From UBA4416 sp048498515 (GTDB lineage Bacteria > Bacteroidota > Bacteroidia > B-17B0 > Aurantibacillaceae), in contig JBEHXV010000011.1 of NCBI GenBank assembly GCA_048498515.1, positions 1-64,000 on the forward strand: a stretch of DNA of 64,000 nucleotides, written 5' to 3'. How positions within the stretch are numbered: the first letter of the stretch is position 1; every line of letters starts with the position of its first letter. Both the position numbers and the translations under genes were made by a program. The notes beneath the pieces are model-generated. The model worked only from the letters and a program-made list of their open reading frames with translations, had not been told where the DNA came from and ran no database searches. Shown here in pieces: positions 1 to 9,479 of the stretch.

Positions 1-58
1 TTAAAAATATTTTCTCTTCATTCCTCTCTCTTCAACTAATCTCTCAAATAACGGGCTG

Positions 59-87
59 CAAATATACACACTTTTTTTATTCCACAA
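59..87 (-). promoter_or_regulatory. Bacteroidota-type promoter reading off the left edge
   Basis: On the minus strand a TTG (complement of 85-87) is followed after 18 bases by TATATTTG (complement of 59-66), matching the Bacteroidota TTTG/TAnnTTTG promoter pattern. Transcription would start near position 50 and run left out of the window, so the gene it serves is not visible. Positions 67-290 otherwise show no gene; they are AT-rich and lie downstream of yajQ. Confidence 0.5.
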
Positions 88-290
88 CTAGAAAAAATAC
101 ACTTTTTTTGAGTTTTTTAATTGATCTTCGTAAAGTGCTGATTTACTGCCTATTATTTTTCATTTTTTTCGACTTATTAACCGCATGAATTAAGGTTTTT
201 CAGGAACATAAGTTCAAATCTATACACAATAAGACATTAACCTAATTGCAGATAATTTTATTGATTTAGTTTTCAAGAGTTACAGCAGTC

Positions 291-779
291 TTATTTCATA
301 TTCACAAACTGCAGCGGCACTTCGTAATCGCCCTTGCGGCAAAGCGCAATAACAGCCTGCAAATCGTTAATGCTTTTCCCCGAAACACGGATAATATCAT
401 CCATGATCTGCGCGTTTACCTTCAATTTGCTGTCCTTTATGTCTTTCATGATCTTTTTGGAAGCCTCTTTTTCAATTCCCTGGCGAATCCGGATCTCTTT
501 TTTAATCACCATTCCCGAAGGATAATGTTTTTTGCTTTCATCCAAACAACGTGGATCAAGCCCCTGCTTTATCATGCGGCTGTGAATAGCGTCGATAATA
601 GCCTGTAAGCGCATATCATGCTCTGTGGTAATATTAATAATCAGATCTTTTTTATTAAAATCAACCTCGCTTTTAGAATCGCGAAAATCAAAGCGGTTCA
701 GTATTTCTTTTTTAGCCACATTAATGGCATTATCTAATGTTTGAGGATCGGCTTTACTTGTTATATCAAAGGATGGCAT
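291..779 (-). CDS. yajQ: YajQ family nucleotide/cyclic-di-GMP-binding protein
   Basis: This 162-residue cytoplasmic protein matches the YajQ family over its full usual length. It begins with the family's MPSFD start, has an early NAINVAKKEI segment, a KKDL-type strand near residue 44 and a conserved C-terminal VSGKSINDLQAVIA stretch near residues 132-146. YajQ proteins have two ferredoxin-like domains. A Xanthomonas member binds cyclic di-GMP and acts with a transcription factor, while others have been linked to RNA or nucleotide binding; which applies here cannot be told. No ATG alternative is better than the one chosen. The gene stands alone, divergent from the large secreted protein at 959, and no terminator is evident downstream. 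Confidence 0.93.
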   Translation of the reverse strand: MPSFDITSKADPQTLDNAINVAKKEILNRFDFRDSKSEVDFNKKDLIINITTEHDMRLQAIIDAIHSRMIKQGLDPRCLDESKKHYPSGMVIKKEIRIRQGIEKEASKKIMKDIKDSKLKVNAQIMDDIIRVSGKSINDLQAVIALCRKGDYEVPLQFVNMK

Positions 780-958
780 AATACAATTGGTGTTTATAGA
801 ATTATTGAATTGATAAGTTTTTGATTATTGAGCAAGAGTAAAAGTAAGAAATTTCAGAAAAAACTCCGTATTTAAAAACATTCACTTTTTGTTTGTAACT
901 ATCTGTGGCTTTTAACCGTCATGAGCAATATATTTGGTGTATACACAAAACAAGACCT

Positions 959-3900
959 ATGCTTAAAAAAATTGCCTTTGCCATTTTATTGATAAGTTGT
1001 ACGCAAATTGCGAATGCCCAAAAATTAACGCAATTCAGTTCCGATTCGGTTAAGTACATCAAGGAATTAAATGAATATTTCTACGATTTTTCGGCTAATA
1101 AAAAAGATGCCGAAGAATACATGAAAAATTTCGAAAAAATCTGGAAATCACCCGATTTTTCGAGCAAGTACAGGGCGGCAGTTTACAAAACAAGCAATGC
1201 CATGCTGCAGCGAAAATTAAAACCCTACCCCTACTTTATCAGCTATTTAAATGCCGTGGTTAATTTTATTGACTCGAAGCAAAACCCCGCCATATTTGAT
1301 AACTGGCAGGCTTGTATCGAAAAAATATTCAACTCGAAAAATTTAAAAAGCTATGGCGACTACCTTGAAATGAGTGAGAATATTTTTTCAAATAACACCT
1401 TTTACAAATCGCCTACTTATGCTTACCGAAGTGTTGAAGCCAATTATAAATTTGAGTTCGACTCGGTACCTAAAGTTGTTTTCCCGGCATTCACACTCGT
1501 AGGCTCAAGCCCCCGTGGCGACTCTATTTCCATTGAAAACATCCAGGGAACGTATTACCCCGCCGTAGGAAGATTTGTGGGTAAAGGCGGGCGGCTAAGC
1601 TGGAAACGTACCGGCGTGGGTAACGATGTGTATGCCGATTTGGTAAGAGTAAACCTTGATTGTAAAACAGGAGGGTACACCTCCGACTCCGCTACATTTG
1701 TAGGGAAACAATATTTTGATGTGCCTCAAAAAGGACGCGTGAACGATAAAATTGTAACCGAGAACGGCGATCCAACTTATCCCCGTTTCGACTCGTACAG
1801 CAAGCGCCTGGTAGTAAAAAATATTTATCCCGATGTGGATTATGATGGGGGATTTGGCATGAGGGGAAATAAATTTGTAGGCTCGGGTAATGCCACAAAT
1901 CCCGCCAGGCTTCTGTTCAAAAGAAATAATGTGCGTTTCCTCGAAGTATCGGCACGTTCCTTTGCCATGACCAAGGAAAAAATAAATGCCAAACCTGCCG
2001 GTATTAAATTCTTTTTAGAGAAAGATTCCATTGTACATCCAGGCTTAAGCTTTGTTTACCAGGTAGAGAAGAAAACAATCACCCTGTTAAGAACCGATGA
2101 CGGGCTCGAGAAATCGCCTTACTTCAATACCTATCACAAAGTGGATATGTATTTTGAACAATTGGTTTGGAAGATCGACGAGCCGAAGATCGATTTCAAT
2201 TTCTTGCCAAATAATACACAGGGCGAAGCATTTTTTGAATCGCAGGATTTCTTTTCGCGCGACCGCTTAGAAGCCATCAGGGGCCAGGAAACGGTAAACC
2301 CTGTGCAAAAAATGAACGATTACTACAACTCAAATGGCAACTTATTAAACTTTACTGTAGTTGATTTTGCAAAGCACATCAAATATTTAGCAGTGGACCT
2401 GAGGCCTATCATTTTTAAAATGGCCATTTTCGGTTTAATCAGTTATGAACCTGAAACGGACATGGTCACTATCAAACCACGTTTGTTTGATTACATTAAA
2501 GACCTTAAACACGAAAAAGACCATGATATTTTAACCATACACTCCATACTGCCTAATAAAACCAATGCTACCATGAGCCTGGTAAATAACAGCTACGACA
2601 TTACCATAAGGGGCGTGGAAAGCATTTTATTGAGCGATACGCAAAAAGTGTTCATGTTCCCAAAACATAATGAACTGGTGCTTAAGAAAAACAGGACCAT
2701 CGATTTTTCGGGAACTGTAGCCTCGGGTAAATTTGAGTTTCACGGAAAAGATTTCGTGTTCGATTACGATATGTTTAAGGTGAAAATGAAAACCATTGAC
2801 TCATGCCGTATTTATGTAGTGGCGCGCGAACCCGATGTAAATGGAAACTACCCTTATAAAAGAGTGCAAACCGTTATTGAGAACCTGAACGGGGAGCTGA
2901 GAATTGACGCGCCAAAAAATCACAGCGGTTGGGGCAAGGCACCTACCTTCCCATCCTTCCAGAGCTTTAAGGAAAGTTATACCTTTTATGATAAAAGGAC
3001 CATTTTTAAAGGCGTGTATAACCGCGATAAGTTTTACTTCAAGCTCGATCCATTCTCCATGGATAGCCTCGATAACTTCCGGAACGAAGGCTTGATCTTT
3101 GACGGTGAATTTGCATCAGCCGGCATCTTCCCTACCTTCAGGGAAAAATTAACCCTGCAAAAAGATTATTCCCTTGGCTTCATCAGGCCAACACCTCCGG
3201 GCGGTTACCCGGTGTATGGCGGAAAAGCGAAATTTGAAAATGAGATCAGGCTCAGTAATAAAGGCTTAAGAGCCGATGGTGACCTGAATTATGTAACCTC
3301 AACCACCAAATCAAAAGATTTTATTTTCTTTCCCGATAGCATGAATACGCTGGCTACTTCCTTTGATGTAAAAGAACAGATAGACCCTATTGAATATCCA
3401 CAGGCTCACGGCGATACGGTGTATGTACACTGGACACCTTATAAAGATATTATGGACGCCTCCAACAGAGCCAGCCCATTTAAAACATACAATGGCAAAT
3501 GCACCTTTGCCGGCCGGTACTCGCTGAGCCCGCAAGATTTGCATGGACATGGCGTGGTAGATATGGTAAAAGCCGATATTACCGCGGTTAACATTTTATT
3601 CAAGCAGCATCAGTTCTTTTCCGATACGGCCGACTTCCATTTACGAGCACTCGAAGAGGAAGGTTTAACCTTTGCCTCCAATAATGTGAATGCTAAAATG
3701 GACCTCGAAAAACGTGTGGGGGAATTTGTGACTAACGGTGCGGGATCTACAGTTAGTTTCCCTAAAAACCAATACATTGCCTACATGGATCGCTTTAAAT
3801 GGTTTATGGACAGCGAGGAGATCCAGTTAGGCGACGATCAGAAAAAACTGGACGGTAGTGTTGAGAACGGGCTCGATTTGGAAGGCCCCGAATTTATATC

Positions 3901-5428
3901 GGTGCATCCAAAGCAGGATTCATTACGGTTCCTGGCACCCGCGGCAAGGTATAACATTCGTAAATACATTATCACCTGTATTAACGTACCATTCGTCAAT
4001 GTGGCCGATGCAAGGGTATTCCCTGATTCGGGAAAAGTGGTGATCCGTAAAAACGCGGTGATCGACACGTTGAAAAACTCGGTGATCCTTGCCAATACAG
4101 TTACCAAATACCACACTATCCGTAACGTAACCGCCAATATTTTTGGCAAAAAAAGTTACCTGGCAAGTGGTGATTACCAGTACCTCGATGAAAACAACAA
4201 ACCGTACCTCATCAAATTCAACACCATTAAACCCGATACAACAGGCCAAACCATATCGGAGGGTGTAATTGGGGAAGACGCAAAATTCCAATTCAACGAT
4301 TACTTTAGTTTTGCAGGAAAAGTATACCTCTTTGCCTCCAATAAATTTTTAACCTATGATGGGGGAACAAAAATTGTGCACGCCTGCGGAAAAATTGGCA
4401 AAGCTTATTTAAAATTCAACGGAGAGATCGATCCTAAGGAGATCCTGATCCCATTACCGGCCAATACAACCGATATGAACGGGAAACCGGTTGGCTCCGC
4501 CATTATTTATGGCCCTGATACAAACATGGTTTACTCCTCGTTTGTGTCCTTACGGGGTGGACGTAAAGATGTGGACATTATTGGAGCAAGCGGCTTTTTA
4601 GGTTTTAATAAAGAAAAAGGTGAATACATTATTACCAATAAGGAAAAATTCACCGAGCAGTCCTTACCGGGTAACCTCATCAGCTTAAATACGGCTAACT
4701 GTAAAGTATATGCCGAAGGTAAAATGGATATGGGTGCCGATTTTGGCCAGGTAAAATTCAATACCATTGGTCTTGCTACCCACAGCACCATAAACGATTC
4801 GGCAACGTTTGAGCTGATGACCACCATTGATTTCTTCTTTGATAAAGGCGCTCTTAAAAAATTATTCAAAGATGCCGAAGTATACTTAAATACACTTTCT
4901 CCTGTTGATTTTGGCAATACGGTATTTGTAAAAGGCATCACCGAGATCTTAGGAAAAGAAAAAGGCGATAAAGCCATCTCCGACCTCAACTTATATGGCA
5001 ACATCAAAAAATTCCCAGAGGAGTTCGATAAAACCTTATTGATAACCAATGTGGAAATGAAGTACGACAAAACCAGCCGCTCTTTTGTATCGGTTGGTAA
5101 AATAGGCTTAGGTTCCATTAACGGAAATGAGATTTACAGGCAGGTAGCCGGAAATATCCAGATCAAAAAACAAAAAACAGGCGACCTTTTAAATATTTAT
5201 CTTGAACTCGATCCGCAAACCTGGTATTACTTCAGCTACTTTAAAGGTGTTATGAAAGTAGTGAGCAGCAACAACGAGTTTAATAACGATATTAAGAACA
5301 TGAAACCAAAAGACCGTAAGCAAGACGTAAAAGATGGTCCGGGTTACCAGTTTACACCGGCAAGCCCTACCATCAGAACACAGTTCTTAAATAAAATGAG
5401 ACAGATAAGCGGCGGTAACGATGAATAG
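959..5428 (+). CDS. Very large secreted protein of unknown function (1489 aa)
   Basis: I do not recognise a named family. The frame is open from a GTG at 905, but the ATG at 959 is the better start: it opens a clear signal peptide (MLKKIAFAILLISCTQIANAQ, cut after about residue 20), and a TATATTTG -7-like element lies at 929-936, which would leave the upstream codons largely untranscribed. The mature protein is about 1470 residues, rich in beta-prone and aromatic segments, with no obvious repeats, no membrane helix after the signal and no C-terminal T9SS sorting domain. The first 150 or so residues look helical; the rest alternates short polar strands, as in large periplasmic or outer-membrane beta structures. 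The OprB-like porin gene starts 39 bases after the stop, so the two are probably co-transcribed, suggesting an outer-membrane role. That is inference from context only. Confidence 0.85.
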   Translation: MLKKIAFAILLISCTQIANAQKLTQFSSDSVKYIKELNEYFYDFSANKKDAEEYMKNFEKIWKSPDFSSKYRAAVYKTSNAMLQRKLKPYPYFISYLNAVVNFIDSKQNPAIFDNWQACIEKIFNSKNLKSYGDYLEMSENIFSNNTFYKSPTYAYRSVEANYKFEFDSVPKVVFPAFTLVGSSPRGDSISIENIQGTYYPAVGRFVGKGGRLSWKRTGVGNDVYADLVRVNLDCKTGGYTSDSATFVGKQYFDVPQKGRVNDKIVTENGDPTYPRFDSYSKRLVVKNIYPDVDYDGGFGMRGNKFVGSGNATNPARLLFKRNNVRFLEVSARSFAMTKEKINAKPAGIKFFLEKDSIVHPGLSFVYQVEKKTITLLRTDDGLEKSPYFNTYHKVDMYFEQLVWKIDEPKIDFNFLPNNTQGEAFFESQDFFSRDRLEAIRGQETVNPVQKMNDYYNSNGNLLNFTVVDFAKHIKYLAVDLRPIIFKMAIFGLISYEPETDMVTIKPRLFDYIKDLKHEKDHDILTIHSILPNKTNATMSLVNNSYDITIRGVESILLSDTQKVFMFPKHNELVLKKNRTIDFSGTVASGKFEFHGKDFVFDYDMFKVKMKTIDSCRIYVVAREPDVNGNYPYKRVQTVIENLNGELRIDAPKNHSGWGKAPTFPSFQSFKESYTFYDKRTIFKGVYNRDKFYFKLDPFSMDSLDNFRNEGLIFDGEFASAGIFPTFREKLTLQKDYSLGFIRPTPPGGYPVYGGKAKFENEIRLSNKGLRADGDLNYVTSTTKSKDFIFFPDSMNTLATSFDVKEQIDPIEYPQAHGDTVYVHWTPYKDIMDASNRASPFKTYNGKCTFAGRYSLSPQDLHGHGVVDMVKADITAVNILFKQHQFFSDTADFHLRALEEEGLTFASNNVNAKMDLEKRVGEFVTNGAGSTVSFPKNQYIAYMDRFKWFMDSEEIQLGDDQKKLDGSVENGLDLEGPEFISVHPKQDSLRFLAPAARYNIRKYIITCINVPFVNVADARVFPDSGKVVIRKNAVIDTLKNSVILANTVTKYHTIRNVTANIFGKKSYLASGDYQYLDENNKPYLIKFNTIKPDTTGQTISEGVIGEDAKFQFNDYFSFAGKVYLFASNKFLTYDGGTKIVHACGKIGKAYLKFNGEIDPKEILIPLPANTTDMNGKPVGSAIIYGPDTNMVYSSFVSLRGGRKDVDIIGASGFLGFNKEKGEYIITNKEKFTEQSLPGNLISLNTANCKVYAEGKMDMGADFGQVKFNTIGLATHSTINDSATFELMTTIDFFFDKGALKKLFKDAEVYLNTLSPVDFGNTVFVKGITEILGKEKGDKAISDLNLYGNIKKFPEEFDKTLLITNVEMKYDKTSRSFVSVGKIGLGSINGNEIYRQVAGNIQIKKQKTGDLLNIYLELDPQTWYYFSYFKGVMKVVSSNNEFNNDIKNMKPKDRKQDVKDGPGYQFTPASPTIRTQFLNKMRQISGGNDE

Positions 5429-5467
5429 TTAAGTAGCGGCATAGTTTTTTGTAAATATTTACAAGGA

Positions 5468-6838
5468 ATGTTTATGAGAACAAAAAGCATGTTTAAATTT
5501 AGGTCATGTACATTATTCATGTGCATGACCTTTTTGTTTGCCGGCAACACCTATTCTCAAACGGGTACCGATACTGTAAAAATAAATCCGGGCCTGGATT
5601 CCGTGAAAAAATTTAACGACGAGAATTATTCTGCCGAAGGTTTCAGTGTAAGAATTGGGAAATACATCATGCTTGGCGGACAGGCAAATTTTGTTTACCA
5701 GCATCAAAGTGTTTTAAGCAATGTGAAATACACTGGCCCTGTTTCTATTTTTCCCAACGGCGACGACCAGCTGCTCACCACCATTACCGCGAATGTTTTA
5801 CTGAAGTTCTGGAAAAAAGGAGAGTTTGTCATTAGCCCCGAAATGCAATTGGGAAATGGAATTGGTAATGGCAAAGGCATGGGAGCCTATCCAAATGGGC
5901 TTTACGGCAACCCTCAAAACACGCCTTACCTGTTAAGGGCGCATTACCGGCATCATTTCTATTTCAAACATTCGTTGCTGAAAGAATATAACATTACCAT
6001 TGGCCGCTATGCTTTGATGGAAATGTTTGATATGAACCCTTATGCCAGCGATCCAAAAAAGGATTTCCTGAATTTTGCACACTCCATGCTCAATGCCTGG
6101 GATGTGGCCATTACTGCTTATGGCTATACACATGGCATTGCGCAAAGCCTGAAATTTAAAAGTAGCTCCATTAGCCTTTCGGTAAACACCCATAACTTAA
6201 ATGCCGGCGGGCCGGAAACCAACTGGAACATAAAAGAAGCCCATAGCGTTAATATGCAATTCGTTCAGCATTTTAAATTATTTGGAAAGGGCGGAAAAAT
6301 ACGGCTAATTGGATTTTATAACCGTTACCGGGGTGGCGATTTTAAATACTACCATAAAGATTCCATTAGGAATGAAACAAATTTTGACAGTACCCATTTA
6401 GATGCAACGAAGCTGGGTGCGGGTATAGAACTAACATACCGTTTTCTAAACAACAGCGGCCTGTTTTTGCGCTACAGCTTTAGCGATGGCCTGCACGAAG
6501 ATTTTGGCTATACGCAATGCGACGGCAGCCTGAATGGTGGCGCCTCGTTTGGAATGAACGGCATTAAACGATCTACTGACAGATTCGGAATTTGCGCATC
6601 TGTAAACACCATCTCTGCTTTACACCAACAGTATTTAAAAGATGGAGGAACGGGCTTTATGGTTGGCGACGGCAATTTAAGCTATGCACCTGAAACCGTT
6701 TTTGAAACCTACTATTGTTTTGATCTCTGGCACCATGCTTATTTCACCATTGACTATCAATATGCCTTGAATGTTGGTTATAATGCCGACAGGGGCAACG
6801 CACATTTTGTTGGAGCACGGTTGAATTTGACTTTGTAA
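5468..6838 (+). CDS. OprB-like carbohydrate-selective porin family protein
   Basis: This 456-residue protein has a long N-terminal signal sequence ending near residue 31 (AGNTYSQ) and a beta-barrel pattern to the last residue (ending NLTL, hydrophobic as barrels require). The middle DFLNFAHSMLNAWDVAI stretch and the closing DYQYALNVGYNADRG segment resemble the OprB family, whose members let sugars through the outer membrane. The resemblance is by eye, so substrate is unknown. ATGs at 5468 and 5474 are both possible; the AAGGA at 5463-5467 sits better spaced for 5474. It follows the giant secreted protein by 39 bases and is probably the second gene of that operon. A palindromic repeat lies directly after the stop. 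Confidence 0.6.
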   Translation: MFMRTKSMFKFRSCTLFMCMTFLFAGNTYSQTGTDTVKINPGLDSVKKFNDENYSAEGFSVRIGKYIMLGGQANFVYQHQSVLSNVKYTGPVSIFPNGDDQLLTTITANVLLKFWKKGEFVISPEMQLGNGIGNGKGMGAYPNGLYGNPQNTPYLLRAHYRHHFYFKHSLLKEYNITIGRYALMEMFDMNPYASDPKKDFLNFAHSMLNAWDVAITAYGYTHGIAQSLKFKSSSISLSVNTHNLNAGGPETNWNIKEAHSVNMQFVQHFKLFGKGGKIRLIGFYNRYRGGDFKYYHKDSIRNETNFDSTHLDATKLGAGIELTYRFLNNSGLFLRYSFSDGLHEDFGYTQCDGSLNGGASFGMNGIKRSTDRFGICASVNTISALHQQYLKDGGTGFMVGDGNLSYAPETVFETYYCFDLWHHAYFTIDYQYALNVGYNADRGNAHFVGARLNLTL

Positions 6839-6843
6839 ATAAG

Positions 6844-6933
6844 TTGTCACTTCGAGTAGCTCCGACGAAGGAGGGGCGTATCGAGAAGTGGTTCTCGATA
6901 CGCGACACTCTGTTCCTCTACTCGAACTGACAA
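6844..6933. repeat. Nested palindromic intergenic repeat (copy 1)
   Basis: Outer arms at 6844-6859 and 6918-6933 are complementary at 15 of 16 positions. Inside, a perfect 11-base stem (CGTATCGAGAA at 6877-6887 with its complement at 6892-6902) encloses a 4-base loop. A close relative with the same inner stem and outer arms lies at 21120-21224. This copy fills the gap between the convergent porin and MuiA-like genes, so it could serve as a two-way terminator; that role is inference. Confidence 0.85.
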
Positions 6934-6937
6934 AAAT

Positions 6938-8626
6938 TTAATTAACCGCCACCGGCATATTCTTAGGCGCTTTCACCTGGTAGGTCAGCGTTAGTTTTTT
7001 GCTATCCTTTGCCTGTATGGTTGAGCGCCAGTTTAATTTGCCGCTTACCTCATCATATTTTGCACCCGATAGTTCCTTACGTTCAATCACCACCGATTTA
7101 TCCTGTGCCAAAGGCAGCTGATCTTCCACTTCAATATCAATTTTCGAAGCACGTGAGTTTTTCATGGTGATCTCAAATGTATATTGGTGAACAATGTCAT
7201 TATCCAATACTTTTTGTGAGCACTTATCTTTTATTTTCTGACGTTTAATGGCTACGTTCTTATCAATACCCAATGACAATTGAATGGTATCTTCTGTTCC
7301 ACCAGGCGAAAGGCTGGTTGCTCCTACATAAGAACCATCATAATAAATGGACGCTTCGCCGCTCATGGTAATGGCATCTTCCCAGTCAGGCAAAACGGCA
7401 GTCAGGTATACATTGTTGTTTAATTTAGGAATGGCCTTGTAGCGGTAAAGCGTTTTAAGGTCTTTTACCATAATAGCAGCAAAATGTTGTTTGCCATCGC
7501 TTGGAATGGTATAGTTCAATTTTATTTCATATTCGGTTTCTATCATGTTCTCATTTACAACCGTATAATCATAAGCGCTTTTAGCAGCCTGCTGAGTTTC
7601 CATATCAAAAGTGGAAGTCGTTTTCAAATCGTCGCCTGCCCTTTCAAAGACCAGGCCATTAGCCGCGCCCGAAGTTGGTTTTGCCGCCGCATATTTGTCT
7701 TTAAAATTATTGTAGTTAACATACCCCAAATACCAGGGCGATAAACTTGGCAAATTATAAGAACGGTTTGGGTTAGCAGTCGATAGTACCAGTTTCACGC
7801 TTCCCCAGTCGATACCCGACTGCTGCTGAATTTGCGCTTTATAGGTCAACTTTACATTTTGTTCGCTCGAAATGGCACGCAGGTCGTAAGAAGGTGTCCA
7901 GCCGGCATTGGTAATATAGTAATTCAAATTAATGCTGGCAACAGTTGGCTGTTCGGCAATAACGTGTACCAGGATCCTGTAATCTACTTTTTCTTCCTCC
8001 GCTCCTGAGTTTTGATTGGCCAGCTCGTTGCTGATGTTATTGATGCGCTCAGTCAACGCCGTTTTTTTTACTTCCAGCTTTTCGCGCTCGCGTTTTAATT
8101 TTAAATGTTCGGAATTGATGTTGTATAATTTTTCACGCAGGTAAGTCAAACCATCTTTTAACATGGCAATGCTGTCTCTTTTCGACTGGCCTTTGTAAAG
8201 GCTGTAGTTTAAGAGCACATTTTTTTCGGTAGCCAGCGCTTCGGCTTTTGAACCGATATCTTCCAATTGGTAATTCAATTCCTGGAGGCTATCGTTAATG
8301 TTTTTCATCAATTTTTTATAGCGCACATCGCCCTGTAATTTTGCTTTATCAAATTCAGGATAATGCACCTCATGCTGAATATCGGCTATGATAAAATTGC
8401 CGTTGCCTGATGCCTGTATGGCAGAAGCATTGATACAATTCTCAAGCCCTGAGAAAATAATGGTGTTTTGACCAGCCATCAAATTTACGCTGCTGTTGCG
8501 GTGTACTTGCGCCCCCTGGGTGTAGACAATGATTTTTTCGGGTTTTGTTTTAATCGTTTTCTCGGTTTCGGTCGCATTTGCATATCCTATGGTGAAGCAA
8601 AGTACAAGAAGGAATAGATTTTTCAT
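6938..8626 (-). CDS. MuiA-like protein (DUF4140/DUF4139)
   Basis: This 562-residue protein starts with a signal peptide (MKNLFLLVLCFTIGYANA) and has the order of the mucoidy-inhibitor-A-like family. An N-terminal DUF4140-type region lies at about 30-110, including the typical VYTQGAQVHR strand. A coiled coil rich in Lys, Glu and Leu spans about 110-215. The C-terminal DUF4139 beta region runs from about 220 to the end, with TNAGWTPSYDLRA near 245. The family is widespread in Bacteroidota and its biochemical role is unknown; the name comes from a proteobacterial alginate phenotype. It is convergent with the porin gene, with a palindromic repeat between. No sorting domain or lipobox is seen, so the product is probably periplasmic. 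Confidence 0.85.
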   Translation of the reverse strand: MKNLFLLVLCFTIGYANATETEKTIKTKPEKIIVYTQGAQVHRNSSVNLMAGQNTIIFSGLENCINASAIQASGNGNFIIADIQHEVHYPEFDKAKLQGDVRYKKLMKNINDSLQELNYQLEDIGSKAEALATEKNVLLNYSLYKGQSKRDSIAMLKDGLTYLREKLYNINSEHLKLKREREKLEVKKTALTERINNISNELANQNSGAEEEKVDYRILVHVIAEQPTVASINLNYYITNAGWTPSYDLRAISSEQNVKLTYKAQIQQQSGIDWGSVKLVLSTANPNRSYNLPSLSPWYLGYVNYNNFKDKYAAAKPTSGAANGLVFERAGDDLKTTSTFDMETQQAAKSAYDYTVVNENMIETEYEIKLNYTIPSDGKQHFAAIMVKDLKTLYRYKAIPKLNNNVYLTAVLPDWEDAITMSGEASIYYDGSYVGATSLSPGGTEDTIQLSLGIDKNVAIKRQKIKDKCSQKVLDNDIVHQYTFEITMKNSRASKIDIEVEDQLPLAQDKSVVIERKELSGAKYDEVSGKLNWRSTIQAKDSKKLTLTYQVKAPKNMPVAVN

Positions 8627-8696
8627 GTGCAGAATTTTTAGAATTTACCTTGAGAGGCGGTAAAACAAAAAATTCCATAAAAAAGAAACTTTTTTA

Positions 8697-8830
8697 TCCG
8701 TCACCCTGAACTTGATTAAGGGTCTCACTAAATTGCAAATTAAAAAACACAATACGTTCAACCCACTTCGTGGTTGGGTTTGTACTTGCTCTGATTAGTT
8801 ATTCACATTCAATCCGCCAGCCGGCGGATT
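8697..8830. repeat. Intergenic palindromic repeats between MuiA-like gene and recR
   Basis: The gap holds two hairpins. AATCCGCC-agcc-GGCGGATT at 8811-8830 is a perfect 8-base stem one base from the recR stop codon. AACCCAC-ttc-GTGG-ttgggtt at 8760-8780 is a second stem. A GTCACCCTGAAC stretch at 8699-8710 resembles repeats common in Bacteroidota intergenic DNA. The hairpin next to recR lacks a T-run, so it is not a classic terminator. Confidence 0.7.
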
Positions 8831-8831
8831 A

Positions 8832-9449
8832 TTATCTCACAATACTATTATTGTAAGGAATACGGTTCACAATGGAACGGCCAAGCGTTACCTCATCGGT
8901 ATACTCCAGCTCATCGCCAACCGCTATACCGCGGGCAATAGCCGATAGCGTTAAATTATAGGGAGCCAGTTTTTTAAAGATGAAGAAACTGGTGGTTTCT
9001 CCTTCCATAGTGGCGTTTAAGGCTAAAATAACTTCGGTAACCTGTTGGGCAGATACTTTGGCCACCAATGAATCAATGGTTAAATTGCTGGGGCCTATGC
9101 CTTCCATGGGCGAAATGAGTCCACCCAACACATGGTAAACACCTTTGTACAACCCTGTATTCTCAATGGCCATCACGTCCCGGTAATCCTGCACCACGCA
9201 CACCAGTTGCTGGTTCCGCATAGGGTTAGCGCACACATCGCAGGTGTCGTGATCGGAAATGGTATGGCAGTTCTTGCAAAACTTAAGGTCGTTCTTTAAC
9301 GCTTTTAATATATCGGCAAAGTCAGAAACATCCTGTCCATCCTGTTTTATAAGGTAAAGCACATAACGTAATGCCGATTTTTTTCCAACACCGGGCAGGC
9401 TTGCAAAATGGCCTACCGCCTGCTCTATCAATTTCGAAGTAAATTCCAC
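8832..9449 (-). CDS. recR: Recombination mediator RecR
   Basis: RecR acts with RecO and RecF to load RecA on gapped DNA. The 205-residue length is typical. In order, the sequence shows a helix-hairpin-helix motif near residues 14-34 (LPGVGKKSALR), a four-cysteine zinc finger (C58, C61, C70, C73), and a Toprim domain beginning near residue 82 (VCVVQDYRDVMAIENTG) with the usual YHVLGGLISP strand. The tail GRSIVNRI is also conserved. The gene lies 30 bases after the TPR/PD40 gene on the same strand and is probably transcribed with it, although the functions appear unrelated. Confidence 0.97.
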   Translation of the reverse strand: MEFTSKLIEQAVGHFASLPGVGKKSALRYVLYLIKQDGQDVSDFADILKALKNDLKFCKNCHTISDHDTCDVCANPMRNQQLVCVVQDYRDVMAIENTGLYKGVYHVLGGLISPMEGIGPSNLTIDSLVAKVSAQQVTEVILALNATMEGETTSFFIFKKLAPYNLTLSAIARGIAVGDELEYTDEVTLGRSIVNRIPYNNSIVR

Positions 9450-9479
9450 GTAAATAAAAAAGGTCTGGGTTTGTGTAAT

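Noticed and set aside
1..57. Short minus frame ending at the TTA in positions 1-3
   Set aside because: It lies directly downstream of a good minus-strand promoter, has no usable start and only about 20 codons; it is better seen as leader sequence.
905..958. GTG at 905 as start of the 1489-residue protein
   Set aside because: It adds 18 residues before a perfect signal peptide, and a -7-like element (929-936) lies within them.
4531..5118. 195-codon minus frame inside the giant secreted protein
   Set aside because: It is a reverse shadow of a long coding region, with no signal or known motif, while the plus frame continues uninterrupted across it.
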